Source: UBA6624 sp964517115 [NCBI: uncultured bacterium]
GTDB taxonomy: Bacteria > UBP7 > UBA6624
Length of the DNA: 64,000 bases
Direction of reading: 5' to 3'
NCBI GenBank assembly: GCA_964517115.1
Contig: CAZFBE010000002.1
Span: forward strand, 1-64,000
Shown here: one piece after another, positions 16,776 to 25,977 of the stretch
How positions within the stretch are numbered: position 1 is the first letter of the stretch
How the letters are laid out: each line of letters begins with the position of its first letter
Notes under the pieces: generated by a model
Seen by the model: only the letters and a program-made list of their open reading frames with translations
What the model was told of the DNA's origin: nothing
The model's database searches: none
Made by a program: the position numbers and the translations under genes

Positions 16776-17907
16776 AATCTTTGAGAAGTTCTGACAATGT
16801 TTGTCCACCCTCAGCTTTATCTCCAAACGTTTCACCTCTGGGTTTTTTTGATTCTTCTTTTGTAATCAAGGATAAAGAAAGTTTTTTATTTTCCTTGTCT
16901 ACATTTTTAATTCTTGCTTCAACCTTTCCCCCAGCCTTTTCTTTAAAGTTTTCCGGGATTTCTGACTCATGAACAAATCCTTCTATTCCATTTTTTAAAG
17001 ATACAAATAGACCAAATTTTGTTTTATTTGAAATTGTCCCACTTACCCAGGTTTCTTTTTCTAAGATTTCGCTATTCCAAGGGTTTTCCCTTGTCATGTT
17101 GTAACTAGTGTCTATTTGCATTTTTTCTTTATTTATCTTTGTTATCTTGACTTCAATTTCCTGACCTTCTTTGAAAATGTTTTTAAGATCTCCACCCCCC
17201 CAGGTAGCTTCATTTCTGTGAAGAAATAAATTTGCTCCATTTGAATTAAGGATGATTCCGAAAGCCTTATTTTTTTGAGATAAAAATCTTTTAATTTTTG
17301 CTTTCACTATTGAATTTTCTGGATTCGACAAGATGAATTGAGAAAACTGTTTATTCTTTTTTTCTTCAAGATAGGCGATTCTTGAAACTATTGCATCATT
17401 TTTTTTCATTTCTTTGACTAAAAACTTAACATTCCTCCCAATAAGTACGTCTAGGTTTCTAGGGGGGCTTTTTTCATAAAGAGATCGTGGCATAAATAGC
17501 AACCTTCCATTGAGGTTAACCATCATTCCTACCTGTTGTTTGGTTTTGTTCAAAACAATTTTTTCAATCTTTCCAGAAAGGGGCTCTTTGTTTTTGAAGG
17601 AGTTTTCAAGCATTTTTGCAGATTCTTTTTCTACTATTCTTTTTCTACTTACAATAATTTTTTCTCGATTTGTTCTTATTATCTCTACTTTTAAAGATTC
17701 GCCTGTTTTAATGTTTTTTAAATCATCTCCAATTTGGTCTTTTGGAAGCCAAGCATCATTTTTTAAGCCGAGAGAAAGTATTATCCCGTTTTCGTCTTTT
17801 TGTACAACTTTTCCATTCCTCTCGTCTCCTTTTTGGGGGTTCTCAAAATCCAAAAAGTCTTTCTCTATGTTGTTTGTTTCTTTTTCAGAATTCATATTTT
17901 TTTCCAA
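16768..17907 (-). CDS. S1 RNA-binding-domain protein (ribosomal protein bS1-like)
   Basis: The 379-residue protein contains about four S1-type OB-fold domains (roughly 24-90, 100-180, 195-262 and 280-345). The last is the clearest (GTISNKTKFGLFVSLKNGIEGFVHESEI). bS1 helps the 30S subunit bind and unfold mRNA leaders. Four domains is fewer than the six of E. coli but matches shorter bS1 forms. The start overlaps the end of polA by 23 bases; ATG 17907 and ATG 17895 are both plausible. It is coupled to coaE downstream. A general RNA-binding role cannot be excluded. Confidence 0.8.
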   Translation of the reverse strand: MEKNMNSEKETNNIEKDFLDFENPQKGDERNGKVVQKDENGIILSLGLKNDAWLPKDQIGDDLKNIKTGESLKVEIIRTNREKIIVSRKRIVEKESAKMLENSFKNKEPLSGKIEKIVLNKTKQQVGMMVNLNGRLLFMPRSLYEKSPPRNLDVLIGRNVKFLVKEMKKNDAIVSRIAYLEEKKNKQFSQFILSNPENSIVKAKIKRFLSQKNKAFGIILNSNGANLFLHRNEATWGGGDLKNIFKEGQEIEVKITKINKEKMQIDTSYNMTRENPWNSEILEKETWVSGTISNKTKFGLFVSLKNGIEGFVHESEIPENFKEKAGGKVEARIKNVDKENKKLSLSLITKEESKKPRGETFGDKAEGGQTLSELLKDFE

Positions 17908-20350
17908 TTTTTATACCAACCCTCAAAGGGACTTTCAATTCTAAAGCTTTTTCCATTGCTTTTTTTGCTTTTTCAACACTCCTTTCTAAAACATTGTCAG
18001 ATACATGAAATACGAGTTCATCATGTACCTGGAGAATTAGTTCAAATTCTTGATTTAAATTATGGAAAATTTTAACCATAGCTCTTTTTATAAGATCGGA
18101 ACTTCCACCCTGAACACAGTTATTGACAGCTTGTCTTTCGGCTTGTTGTCTCATGAAACTATTTGGGCTGCCTAAACCTTCTACGTATCTTCTTCTGCCA
18201 TCTAGCGTTTCTGTGTACAGGTTTTGGTTTGCTTTTTCTTTTGTTTCCTTTATCCAACTATAAACACCATTAAATTTTTCAAAATATTTCTTTATTTCGT
18301 TTTTCGAGCGCTCAACAGATATTCCCAGCTGTTTCGATAATGCGCTTGCACCCATTCCGTAAATAATTCCAAAATTAATAATTTTTGCAATCCTTCTGTC
18401 ATCTTGTGTTATTTCTTTCTTATCTTTTTTAAACATTAGAGAAGCTGTTTGAGAATGAACATCTTCGTCTTTGTTGAAAATTTCTATTAGCTTTTCATCT
18501 TCTGAAAGGTGTGCTAAAACTCTAAGGTCAATTTGTGAGTAGTCTATAGAAACTATTGAGAAGTTTTCTTTTGCCTCCACACAGCTGCGAATCATTCTTC
18601 CTTCATTTGTTTTTATTGGGAGAACCTGGAAATTAGGATCTTTTGATGCCAGCCTCCCGCTTCTTGTTCCATATGGGTCGAAGTTTGGGTGTATTCTTCC
18701 ATTGTCTTTTTGGTGCTGTATAAAAGGCTTTATGTAAGATGAAAGGAGTTTATGCTTCTCCCTGTATTTGATAATTTCTTCTATTATTGGATGTTTTCCA
18801 AGAAGGCTATTCAATGCTTCTCTATTTGTACTTTTCCCATGTTTTGATTTCAGGTTTAATTTTTCAAAAAGGATTTCCCCAACCTGCTTCGGACTTCTTG
18901 GGTTGAAGTTTGTTTCAGAGATTTTTTTCATTTTCGCCTCTATCTCCAAGCACTCAAGGTTGAATTTTTCCTCAAGTTTTTTCACTTCTTTTACATTAAT
19001 TGGAACACCTGTATTCTTCATTTTTTCAACTGCTAGAAGAAAAGGTTTTTCTATTTTTTTGTAGTAGTTTTTTATAGTTTTTTCTCCAATTTTTTTTTCT
19101 AAGATTTGTTGTAATTGTTTGAACTTGCTTATACACACTGAGGGATCTTCCGGAAATTGCTCATTAAAGATATTGTTCCATGTTTTTTGAATTGAGGGAT
19201 TTTCTGAGTTTAGGAAAAAAGCATATGACTTTAGATCCAATGCATTTTCAAAATCAGAATGAAATATATTTATTTTTTTGTTGTAGAAATCAAACCCAAT
19301 GATTTCATGTTTGTTGTTGAGGTAATCTTTGATGTTTGTTTCTGTTGCAAAAAGACCTTCATCCTCTTTTGGTCCAAAAGTAATATTTTCAGTCTGACAT
19401 ATCCATGAATTTCCATATGGCATCAAGTGCACAAAAGAAGTTTTATCCAGTTCTGTCTTTATGTCCTCTGGCTCAAGTTTTTTAATCTCTATCTGTTTTT
19501 CTTCTTTTAAGACGAATGATGTCATGCCTAACTTTTTTAATATTTTTTGAGCAGGTTTATTAGAGAGGTTGAAGGGTTTTAAATTCCCAATTTGAATATC
19601 TAAATCATCATCCAGGGTTGCTAATTTTTTACAAAAATAAGCTGACTCTTTGTCGTTTTGAAGTTTCTTTTTTTGTGAGTCGGGAAGGTCCTGTAGATTC
19701 TTGTAAACGTCATCCAGATCTTTATATTTTTTCAATAGTATTTTTGCTGTTTTCTCACCTATTCCTTTGACTCCTTTTAGATTGTCTGAAGAATCTCCGA
19801 CAAGGCCTTTGAAGTCAGGTATTAAATCTGGATTAAATCCATATTCCTCAAAAAGAGTATTTTTTGTTATTAGCTTAATTTGTGAAATAGACCTTCCAGA
19901 CCTGAGGATGGACACGCCTGGCTCCAGGGTTTGAAGTAGGTCTTTGTCGTTGCTGACGATGATGGGGTTTATTTTTTCTTTGAGTAGGCTTTTTGAAACT
20001 GATGCCAATACGTCATCTGCTTCATGTCCTGGAAATTCTATAGACTTTACATCAAGCTCTTTCAAAAAAAATTTGAAAAATTTTATTTGATTCAGAAGGT
20101 TTTCTGGAGTGTCAGGCCTCCCAGCTTTGTATTCTGGATACTCTTTTTTCCTCCATGTAGGAACAGATGAATCTAATGCAACGATTATTGTTTTTGGCTT
20201 GTATTTTTTATTGAGAGAATCTAAAGTTCTAACAAATCCAAAAAGTGCATTTGTAGGATCTCCTGCAGGAGATTGCATGTTTGGAGGGAGACTGTAAAAA
20301 GCCCTAAAGAGAAGATTTAAACCATCTATCAGTAAGGCTTTTTCACTCAA
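17885..20350 (-). CDS. polA: PolA, DNA polymerase I
   Basis: The 821-residue protein has an N-terminal 5'-3' exonuclease/flap domain (about 1-290) with the metal-binding acidic patches (LLIDGLNLLFRAFY, GHEADDVLAS, VSNDKDLLQ, GDSSDNLKGVKGIGEKTA). A reduced 3'-5' exonuclease-like region follows (about 290-480), then the polymerase domain with VSIDYSQIDLRVLAH, the O-helix RRIAKIINFGIIYGMGA and QVHDELVF. In the exonuclease region the expected FDxET reads FDFYN, so proofreading is probably lost, as in Taq. The Phe in the O-helix matches E. coli Phe762. It serves replication gap filling and repair. Confidence 0.96.
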   Translation of the reverse strand: MSEKALLIDGLNLLFRAFYSLPPNMQSPAGDPTNALFGFVRTLDSLNKKYKPKTIIVALDSSVPTWRKKEYPEYKAGRPDTPENLLNQIKFFKFFLKELDVKSIEFPGHEADDVLASVSKSLLKEKINPIIVSNDKDLLQTLEPGVSILRSGRSISQIKLITKNTLFEEYGFNPDLIPDFKGLVGDSSDNLKGVKGIGEKTAKILLKKYKDLDDVYKNLQDLPDSQKKKLQNDKESAYFCKKLATLDDDLDIQIGNLKPFNLSNKPAQKILKKLGMTSFVLKEEKQIEIKKLEPEDIKTELDKTSFVHLMPYGNSWICQTENITFGPKEDEGLFATETNIKDYLNNKHEIIGFDFYNKKINIFHSDFENALDLKSYAFFLNSENPSIQKTWNNIFNEQFPEDPSVCISKFKQLQQILEKKIGEKTIKNYYKKIEKPFLLAVEKMKNTGVPINVKEVKKLEEKFNLECLEIEAKMKKISETNFNPRSPKQVGEILFEKLNLKSKHGKSTNREALNSLLGKHPIIEEIIKYREKHKLLSSYIKPFIQHQKDNGRIHPNFDPYGTRSGRLASKDPNFQVLPIKTNEGRMIRSCVEAKENFSIVSIDYSQIDLRVLAHLSEDEKLIEIFNKDEDVHSQTASLMFKKDKKEITQDDRRIAKIINFGIIYGMGASALSKQLGISVERSKNEIKKYFEKFNGVYSWIKETKEKANQNLYTETLDGRRRYVEGLGSPNSFMRQQAERQAVNNCVQGGSSDLIKRAMVKIFHNLNQEFELILQVHDELVFHVSDNVLERSVEKAKKAMEKALELKVPLRVGIKIGKKYEF

Positions 20351-21829
20351 TTATTTATATACCTTAAATTTTCCAGCTTTCAATTTTGTCCAGTATTCAG
20401 ATAAGGCTTCCTTGACCTTTGGCGCTAGTATTATTCCACCGATTATGTTTGGAAAGGCCATTGAGAGTATCATGAGGTCTGAAAAATCAAGAACATTTCC
20501 TAGTTTCATGACTGTTCCCAATACAACAAAAGCAAGGAACATTACCCTATAGGCCAATATTATTTGTTTACCTCTTCCAAACAGGTATGCCCAGGCTTTT
20601 TCTCCGTAATAGCTCCAGCTTATCATGGTTGAGTATGCGAAGAAGAAAATGCATATTGAAAGAATGGCTGGGAACCATGAGAATGTTGATTCAAATGCTT
20701 TTTGCGTCATGGCGACACCTTCTAAGCCCGGTACGTTATAAACACCGCTGACTATAAGTATTAGTGCTGTCATGGTACATATAACAACAGTGTCAATGAA
20801 TGGACCAATCATTCCAACTATGCCTTCTCTAACAGGCTGGTCAGTTTTTGCTGCCGAGTGTGCAATTGCGGCAGAACCTATTCCAGCTTCATTTGAGAAA
20901 ACAGCTCTCCTTATTCCCTGAACCATTACACCAATTATGCCACCGTATGCTGCATCAGGGCTGAATGCCTGTGTAAATATAAGATTTAAAGCAGGAATAA
21001 CTTGATCGCCATTTTTAAATAAGACGATAATTCCAGCAACAAGGTACAAGCCACACATGAAGGGGATAATCTTTTCAGTCACTCGTCCAATTCTTTTTAT
21101 TCCCCCTATGATTACCAAGCCAACAAGAAATGCCATGAAGAAGCCAAATCCCCATGATGCTACTTCAGAATCAGCAAGGGATGGCACTATTCCGCTTATT
21201 GCTTCAAATGTTTGATTTGCTTGAAACATGTTTCCTCCACCCAAAGATCCCCCTATGCAGAAAACCGCGAATACAACAGCAAGAATCTTTCCAAGAGTTT
21301 CAAGGCCCCTTTCCTTTAGACCTAAAGAAAGATAATACATAGGTCCTCCATGAACTGTGCCGTCTTTGTCTACTTTTCTGTAGAACTGAGCCAATGTACA
21401 CTCATGAAATTTGCTTGTCATTCCAAACAGGCCTAAAATTATCATCCAAAAAACTGCCCCAGGGCCTCCAACACCTACAGCAACTGCAACACCTGCTATA
21501 TTTCCAAGTCCAACTGTCGCAGATAGTGCACTAGTGAGCGCCTGAAAATGGGAAATTTCTCCTGGATGTTTAGGGTCGTCATATTTTCCTGCAATAACAG
21601 CTAGGGAATGTTTAAAACCTTTTAAGTTAATCCATTTGTGATAAAAGGTAAAAAATATTGCGCCCAGCATTAATACCCAAATAATTACAGGTATGTTTGC
21701 AACTGGATAAAATAAAAACTCTGCCATTTTTGCAACAATGCCACCAAAAGATTCATCTATTCTTTCAGACAAACTTTGTTCTTCAAATAGTAGATTTAAA
21801 TTTGTAATATAACAAGCTAAATTATTCAT
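20351..21829 (-). CDS. AGCS-family sodium:alanine/glycine symporter
   Basis: The 492-residue inner-membrane protein has about 11 hydrophobic segments and family motifs: SALSATVGLGNIAGVAVAVGVGGPGAVFWM near residues 100-130 (the sodium/substrate-binding helix region), GGPMYYLSLGL, and RRAVFSNEAGIGSAAIAHSAAKT. AGCS carriers import alanine or glycine with sodium. The exact amino acid is unknown. The gene ends one base from polA on the same strand. Its start has a long N-terminal leader before the first helix, as in many family members. Confidence 0.93.
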   Translation of the reverse strand: MNNLACYITNLNLLFEEQSLSERIDESFGGIVAKMAEFLFYPVANIPVIIWVLMLGAIFFTFYHKWINLKGFKHSLAVIAGKYDDPKHPGEISHFQALTSALSATVGLGNIAGVAVAVGVGGPGAVFWMIILGLFGMTSKFHECTLAQFYRKVDKDGTVHGGPMYYLSLGLKERGLETLGKILAVVFAVFCIGGSLGGGNMFQANQTFEAISGIVPSLADSEVASWGFGFFMAFLVGLVIIGGIKRIGRVTEKIIPFMCGLYLVAGIIVLFKNGDQVIPALNLIFTQAFSPDAAYGGIIGVMVQGIRRAVFSNEAGIGSAAIAHSAAKTDQPVREGIVGMIGPFIDTVVICTMTALILIVSGVYNVPGLEGVAMTQKAFESTFSWFPAILSICIFFFAYSTMISWSYYGEKAWAYLFGRGKQIILAYRVMFLAFVVLGTVMKLGNVLDFSDLMILSMAFPNIIGGIILAPKVKEALSEYWTKLKAGKFKVYK

Positions 21830-21880
21830 AATACCCCCATTAATTCAAAATAAAAAATATGATAGGCTAAGTATACAACG

Positions 21881-21963
21881 GCCGGAGTGGCGGAATGGTA
21901 GACGCGCTTGCCTCAAAAGCAAGTGTCCAATAGGGCGTGAGGGTTCGAGTCCCTCCTCCGGCA
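21881..21963 (+). tRNA. tRNA-Leu (anticodon CAA)
   Basis: An 83-base class II tRNA. The acceptor GCCGGAG pairs with CTCCGGC plus discriminator A. The anticodon stem-loop is CTTGC/CTCAAAA/GCAAG, followed by a long variable arm (TGTCCAATAGGGCGT) and a T-arm with GGTTCGAGTCC. Anticodon CAA reads UUG. No CCA is encoded. The next base begins the stop codon of the convergent biotin carrier gene. Confidence 0.95.
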
Positions 21964-22497
21964 TTAGTTTTCAAGGATCATTAAAACCTGATCGCCTGAA
22001 ACTCTTTCCCCTTCAACAACAAGGATTTCTTTGATTTTTCCTTTTGTGGTTGATGCAATTTCATTCTCCATTTTCATTGCTTGGAGAGTGCACAAAACAT
22101 CTCCCTCTTTGACTTTTTTATTTTCGTTTGTATTTATCGAAGATATTATTCCAGGAATAGGGCTTCTTATCTCAATGAGCCCTGCAGAACCGTCATCTTT
22201 TGCTCTTGTTAAAAATGAGTAACTCGTTTCTCTTTCAAGTTTAAATTTTGTTCCATCTAGAAGTAAATTAATTCTGATTCCGTCTCTAGAATAATTTACT
22301 GGAAATCTTCTTTCTCCAATGATTATCCCAACAACACCCTGTTCCCTTCTTATTATCTCAAAGGGTATTTTTTCCTCTCCATTGAAAATTGCGGTATTTG
22401 TTCCAAAGTCCACAGAAACATCATGAACTTTTCCTTTAGAGTCTCTGATTTTTAGTTCCAACTTTCTTCTACGTCCTCGTTTCGATTTGAATTCCAA
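21964..22497 (-). CDS. Biotin carboxyl carrier protein of an acyl-CoA carboxylase
   Basis: The 177-residue protein ends in a biotinyl-lipoyl domain (about 108-176) with the biotinylation motif LQAMKMENEI; Lys142 carries biotin. The N-terminal part (about 10-95) resembles the BT-like segment that anchors biotin carboxylase in propionyl-CoA-type carboxylases. It overlaps the end of the biotin carboxylase gene by 46 bases and follows it on the same strand, so carrier and carboxylase are made together but as separate chains, not as the fused alpha subunit found in many PCCs. Confidence 0.88.
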   Translation of the reverse strand: MEFKSKRGRRRKLELKIRDSKGKVHDVSVDFGTNTAIFNGEEKIPFEIIRREQGVVGIIIGERRFPVNYSRDGIRINLLLDGTKFKLERETSYSFLTRAKDDGSAGLIEIRSPIPGIISSINTNENKKVKEGDVLCTLQAMKMENEIASTTKGKIKEILVVEGERVSGDQVLMILEN

Positions 22498-24005
22498 TCA
22501 TTTCGATCTTCTGAATCCTGTTCTACATTTGGGTGGTTTTCTTCATCGGCTAATAATATAGCTGCAGCTAAGATAGATTCTTTATCTTCCTGTTCACTTG
22601 GTTCAGTTAACCTGCTTCCTTGATGTTCAACAAATCTTGTCCATATTTTTCCATTTCTAAAACTCTTATGAGCTAAGAGTCTTCTGTGGAATGGTGCTGT
22701 CGTGGTAAAGCCTCTTACTACCATTTCCCTAAGTGCTCGTTCCATTCTTGTTATTGCTTCTCTTCTCGTTCTTCCGTAAGAGATAACTTTTGCTATAAGG
22801 GAGTCATATATTGAAGGAACTGTATATCCCGGACACAAGTGTGTATCTACCCTTATGCCCGGACCTGCAGGAAGTATCAATTCTTCAACTGTTCCTGGAG
22901 TGGGTGCAAAGCCAAATCTTGGATCTTCTGCATTTATCCTGCATTCGATAGCATGGCCACTTCTCCTTACCTGTCTTTGAGAAAAAGGTATTCTCTCTTT
23001 CCCAGCTATCCTTATGCCAGCTCTTATTATGTCAATTCCGGTTATTTTTTCAGTTACAGGGTGTTCAACTTGAACACGTGTATTTACCTCTATGAAGTAA
23101 AAGTTTTTACCATCAACAAGAAACTCAACGGTACATACTCCATGGTATTTTGCTGCCTTTGTTAAAGCTTTTGAGGAATCAATCATCCTCTTTCTCATCA
23201 GAGTCGAAACCGTAAGAGAGGGAGCTTCTTCAAGTAATTTTTGATGCCTCCTTTGTATGGAGCATTCTCTTTCGTATAGATGGATGAATCTTCCATGAGA
23301 ATCTCTCATTGCCTGTATTTCTATGTGTCTTGGCTTTGATAAATATCTTTCTATAAAGCAGGAACCATCTCCAAAGGCAAGCTCAGCTTCAGATTGTGCA
23401 GATTCAAAAGCATCTTTTAGATCTTTTAAGTTTTCTACAACCCTCATGCCTCTGCCTCCACCACCAGCAGCAGCTTTTATAAGTACAGGAAATCCAATTT
23501 TTCTAGATACCTTTATGGCTGTTCTCACATCATTCACAACACCTTTTGATCCTGGGATTGTTGGTATTTTTAACTCTTTAGCTTTCTTTCTTCCCCAAAC
23601 TTTATCACCTAATTTTTCCATTGCTTCAGAGTTTGGACCTATGAAAATAATATCTTCCTCTTCACATCTTTTTGCAAATTTAGCATTTTCTGACAAGAAT
23701 CCGTATCCTGGATGTATGGCTTCAACATTTGATTTTTTGGCAGCATCAATTATTTTTTCAATATCCAGATACGTTTCAGCTGCTGAGCCAGGGCCAAGAT
23801 TAAAAACACTATCTGCAACTCTTGAAGGGAGGGAGTCTATATCTATTTCACTTGAGGCAATTACGCATCTTATCCCTAGTTCCCATCCTGCTCTTATTAT
23901 GCGAAGTGCAATTTCTCCCCTGTTTGCAATTAACATGCTTTTGATCTTGCTTTTTTTAGCAGTTCTTTTTCTTGGGGTGATTCTTCTAAAAGCCATTGAA
24001 AACAT
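22452..24005 (-). CDS. Biotin carboxylase of an acyl-CoA (propionyl-CoA type) carboxylase
   Basis: The enzyme carboxylates biotin using ATP and bicarbonate. The 517-residue protein has MLIANRGEIALRIIRAGWELG, the HPGYGFLSENAKFA motif, the ATP-grasp glycine loop AAAGGGGRGMRVV, the metal/catalytic region EVNTRVQVEHPVTEKITGIDI and HAIECRINAEDP. A basic N-terminal extension of about 22 residues precedes the usual start, so ATG codons at 24005, 23996 or 23937 are possible. The acidic tail overlaps the carrier gene. It is divergent from mce, with 44 bases between them. Confidence 0.92.
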   Translation of the reverse strand: MFSMAFRRITPRKRTAKKSKIKSMLIANRGEIALRIIRAGWELGIRCVIASSEIDIDSLPSRVADSVFNLGPGSAAETYLDIEKIIDAAKKSNVEAIHPGYGFLSENAKFAKRCEEEDIIFIGPNSEAMEKLGDKVWGRKKAKELKIPTIPGSKGVVNDVRTAIKVSRKIGFPVLIKAAAGGGGRGMRVVENLKDLKDAFESAQSEAELAFGDGSCFIERYLSKPRHIEIQAMRDSHGRFIHLYERECSIQRRHQKLLEEAPSLTVSTLMRKRMIDSSKALTKAAKYHGVCTVEFLVDGKNFYFIEVNTRVQVEHPVTEKITGIDIIRAGIRIAGKERIPFSQRQVRRSGHAIECRINAEDPRFGFAPTPGTVEELILPAGPGIRVDTHLCPGYTVPSIYDSLIAKVISYGRTRREAITRMERALREMVVRGFTTTAPFHRRLLAHKSFRNGKIWTRFVEHQGSRLTEPSEQEDKESILAAAILLADEENHPNVEQDSEDRNDWNSNRNEDVEESWN

Positions 24006-24049
24006 TCTAACTCTAAGAAAATGTTTATAAAGTTATAGAATTTTGAATT

Positions 24050-24436
24050 ATGAAAATTGCCCATTTAGGCATCGTTGTAAAAAGTCTTGACAAATCCTTG
24101 CCTTTGTGGCTAGGGGTTCTCAAAGGGGATCTTTCTTACAGGAAGAAATATAAGAGGGAGAATGTAGAGATAGCTATGTTGAAAATTGGGAAATTGAATA
24201 TTGAATTACTCGAACCTGTTGGGGAAGGAACATTAAAAAAGTTTTTACTTAAGAGGGGGGAGGGTTTTCATCATATTGCTTTTAAAGTTGAAAATTTAGA
24301 TGAAATGGAAAAAAAATTCAACTCAATAGGAATTGAAACAATAGAATCTTCAAGACAGGATGGTGTTGGTGGAGGAGGGGCATTATTTTTTAACCCCAAA
24401 TTCACAATGGGGATATTGATGGAAATAATAAAATGA
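24050..24436 (+). CDS. mce: Methylmalonyl-CoA epimerase
   Basis: The enzyme interconverts (S)- and (R)-methylmalonyl-CoA in propionyl-CoA metabolism. The 128-residue vicinal-oxygen-chelate protein shows metal-ligand positions: His5 in IAHLGIVV, His75 in GFHHIAFKV and the C-terminal glutamate in GILMEII. The last codons overlap the carboxyltransferase start (ATGA), so the two are coupled. No methylmalonyl-CoA mutase gene is in the window. Confidence 0.9.
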   Translation: MKIAHLGIVVKSLDKSLPLWLGVLKGDLSYRKKYKRENVEIAMLKIGKLNIELLEPVGEGTLKKFLLKRGEGFHHIAFKVENLDEMEKKFNSIGIETIESSRQDGVGGGGALFFNPKFTMGILMEIIK

Positions 24437-25977
24437 AAAAAAGAATTGAAAAACTAAGAGGCCTAATTGCAAAAGCGAAGCTTGGTGGCGGAAAAGAAGC
24501 AATTGAAAAACAGCATAAAAAAGGGAAGTTGACCGCTAGAGAAAGACTTGAGGTTTTGCTTGATGACGGATCTTTTAGAGAGTTGGGAATTTTCATAAAA
24601 TCTTCTCCTTTGCCCATAGGGGAAAAGAAAGAATTCCTCGGAGACGGCTTGGTGGCTGGATTCGGAAAGATAAATGGCAGGAGGGTTCTTGTTTATAGTC
24701 AAGATTTCACAGTTATGGGAGGTTCTTTGGGGGAAAGGCATGCTGAAAAGATAGTTAAAATCATTCAAACTGGAAGAAAGGTTGGCGTTCCTGTTATTGC
24801 AATACAGGATTCTGGTGGGGCGAGAATACAGGAAGGGGTTGTCTCTCTGGCTGGTTATGCAAGCATTTTTAGAGAAAACACTCTTTCAAGTGGTGTTGTT
24901 CCTCAGATTGCTTGCATTTTAGGGCCGTGTGCTGGCGGTGCAGTTTATTCTCCTGGTCTTATGGATTTTGTTTTTATGACAAAAGGTACCAGTCATATGT
25001 TCTTAACTGGACCAGATGTAATAAAGACGGTTTTGCATGAAGACGTTACTTTTGAGGATCTTGGGGGAGCTTCTGTGCACACTCAAAAGAGTGGTGTTTC
25101 TCATTTTGTTTCAGAAAATGAAGTTGAATGTTTGAAATCCGTAAGAGATTTATTAGATTACATTCCTGCCAACAATAAAGTTTCTCAATTGAAAAAAGAG
25201 TCAGATTCTCATAATGTTCAAAGAAGAGAGGGGAAGTTAAGAGAGATAATCCCTGATAGTTCAGACAAGCCCTATGACATGAAGGAGATTCTTGATTTGG
25301 TTCTGGATGGTGATTCATTTTTTGAAATCCAGTCTTCTTGGGCTAAAAATATAGTTATTGGCTTTGGAAGACTTGATGGAAATGTTGTTGGAATAATTGC
25401 AAATCAGCCTAATGTTTTAGCGGGATGCCTTGATTCAGATTCTTGCAACAAGGCAGCTAGGTTTATTAGATTTTGTGATGCTTTTAACATTCCGATTGTT
25501 TCCTTTGTTGATGTTCCTGGATTCCTTCCTGGAAAAGACCAGGAGCATAGAGGGATCATTAGGCATGGAGCAAAACTTCTACATGCCTACTCCGAATCAA
25601 CTGTACCTCTTCTAACAGTTGTCACAAGGAAAGCCTATGGAGGTGCTTATTGTGTTATGGCACCAAAACAACTAGGTGCCGATTTGAATCTTGCTTGGCC
25701 TTCGGCTGAGTTTGCTGTTATGGGTGCTGAGGGTGCGATAAATATCATTTTTAGAAAAGATATAAGTGAAGCAAAGGATAAAGAGAAAAAGAGAGAAGAT
25801 TTAATTTCAAATTACGAGACAAATATAGCAACTCCCTATATTGCTGCTGAAAGAGGGTATGTTGATGAGGTTATTGACCCAATAGATACGAGACCTAAGT
25901 TAATTGAAGGCTTGAGATTTTATAAATCTAAAAGAGAGAATCTTCCTTCTAGAAAGCATGGGAATATACCACTCTGA
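24433..25977 (+). CDS. Acyl-CoA carboxylase carboxyltransferase (propionyl-CoA carboxylase beta-like)
   Basis: The 514-residue crotonase-fold carboxyltransferase moves CO2 from carboxybiotin to an acyl-CoA. Typical blocks are HKKGKLTARERLEVLLDDGSF, SQDFTVMGGSLGERHAEKI, DSGGARIQEGV, GPCAGGAVYSPG and VDVPGFLPGKDQEHRGIIRHGAKLL. The sequence and the mce partner favour propionyl-CoA as substrate. The residue said to set propionyl preference in Streptomyces PccB (Asp in AYGGAYDVM) is Cys here (AYGGAYCVM), so acetyl- or other acyl-CoA use is possible. The stop overlaps the proposed CTG start of the next gene. Confidence 0.9.
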   Translation: MKKRIEKLRGLIAKAKLGGGKEAIEKQHKKGKLTARERLEVLLDDGSFRELGIFIKSSPLPIGEKKEFLGDGLVAGFGKINGRRVLVYSQDFTVMGGSLGERHAEKIVKIIQTGRKVGVPVIAIQDSGGARIQEGVVSLAGYASIFRENTLSSGVVPQIACILGPCAGGAVYSPGLMDFVFMTKGTSHMFLTGPDVIKTVLHEDVTFEDLGGASVHTQKSGVSHFVSENEVECLKSVRDLLDYIPANNKVSQLKKESDSHNVQRREGKLREIIPDSSDKPYDMKEILDLVLDGDSFFEIQSSWAKNIVIGFGRLDGNVVGIIANQPNVLAGCLDSDSCNKAARFIRFCDAFNIPIVSFVDVPGFLPGKDQEHRGIIRHGAKLLHAYSESTVPLLTVVTRKAYGGAYCVMAPKQLGADLNLAWPSAEFAVMGAEGAINIIFRKDISEAKDKEKKREDLISNYETNIATPYIAAERGYVDEVIDPIDTRPKLIEGLRFYKSKRENLPSRKHGNIPL

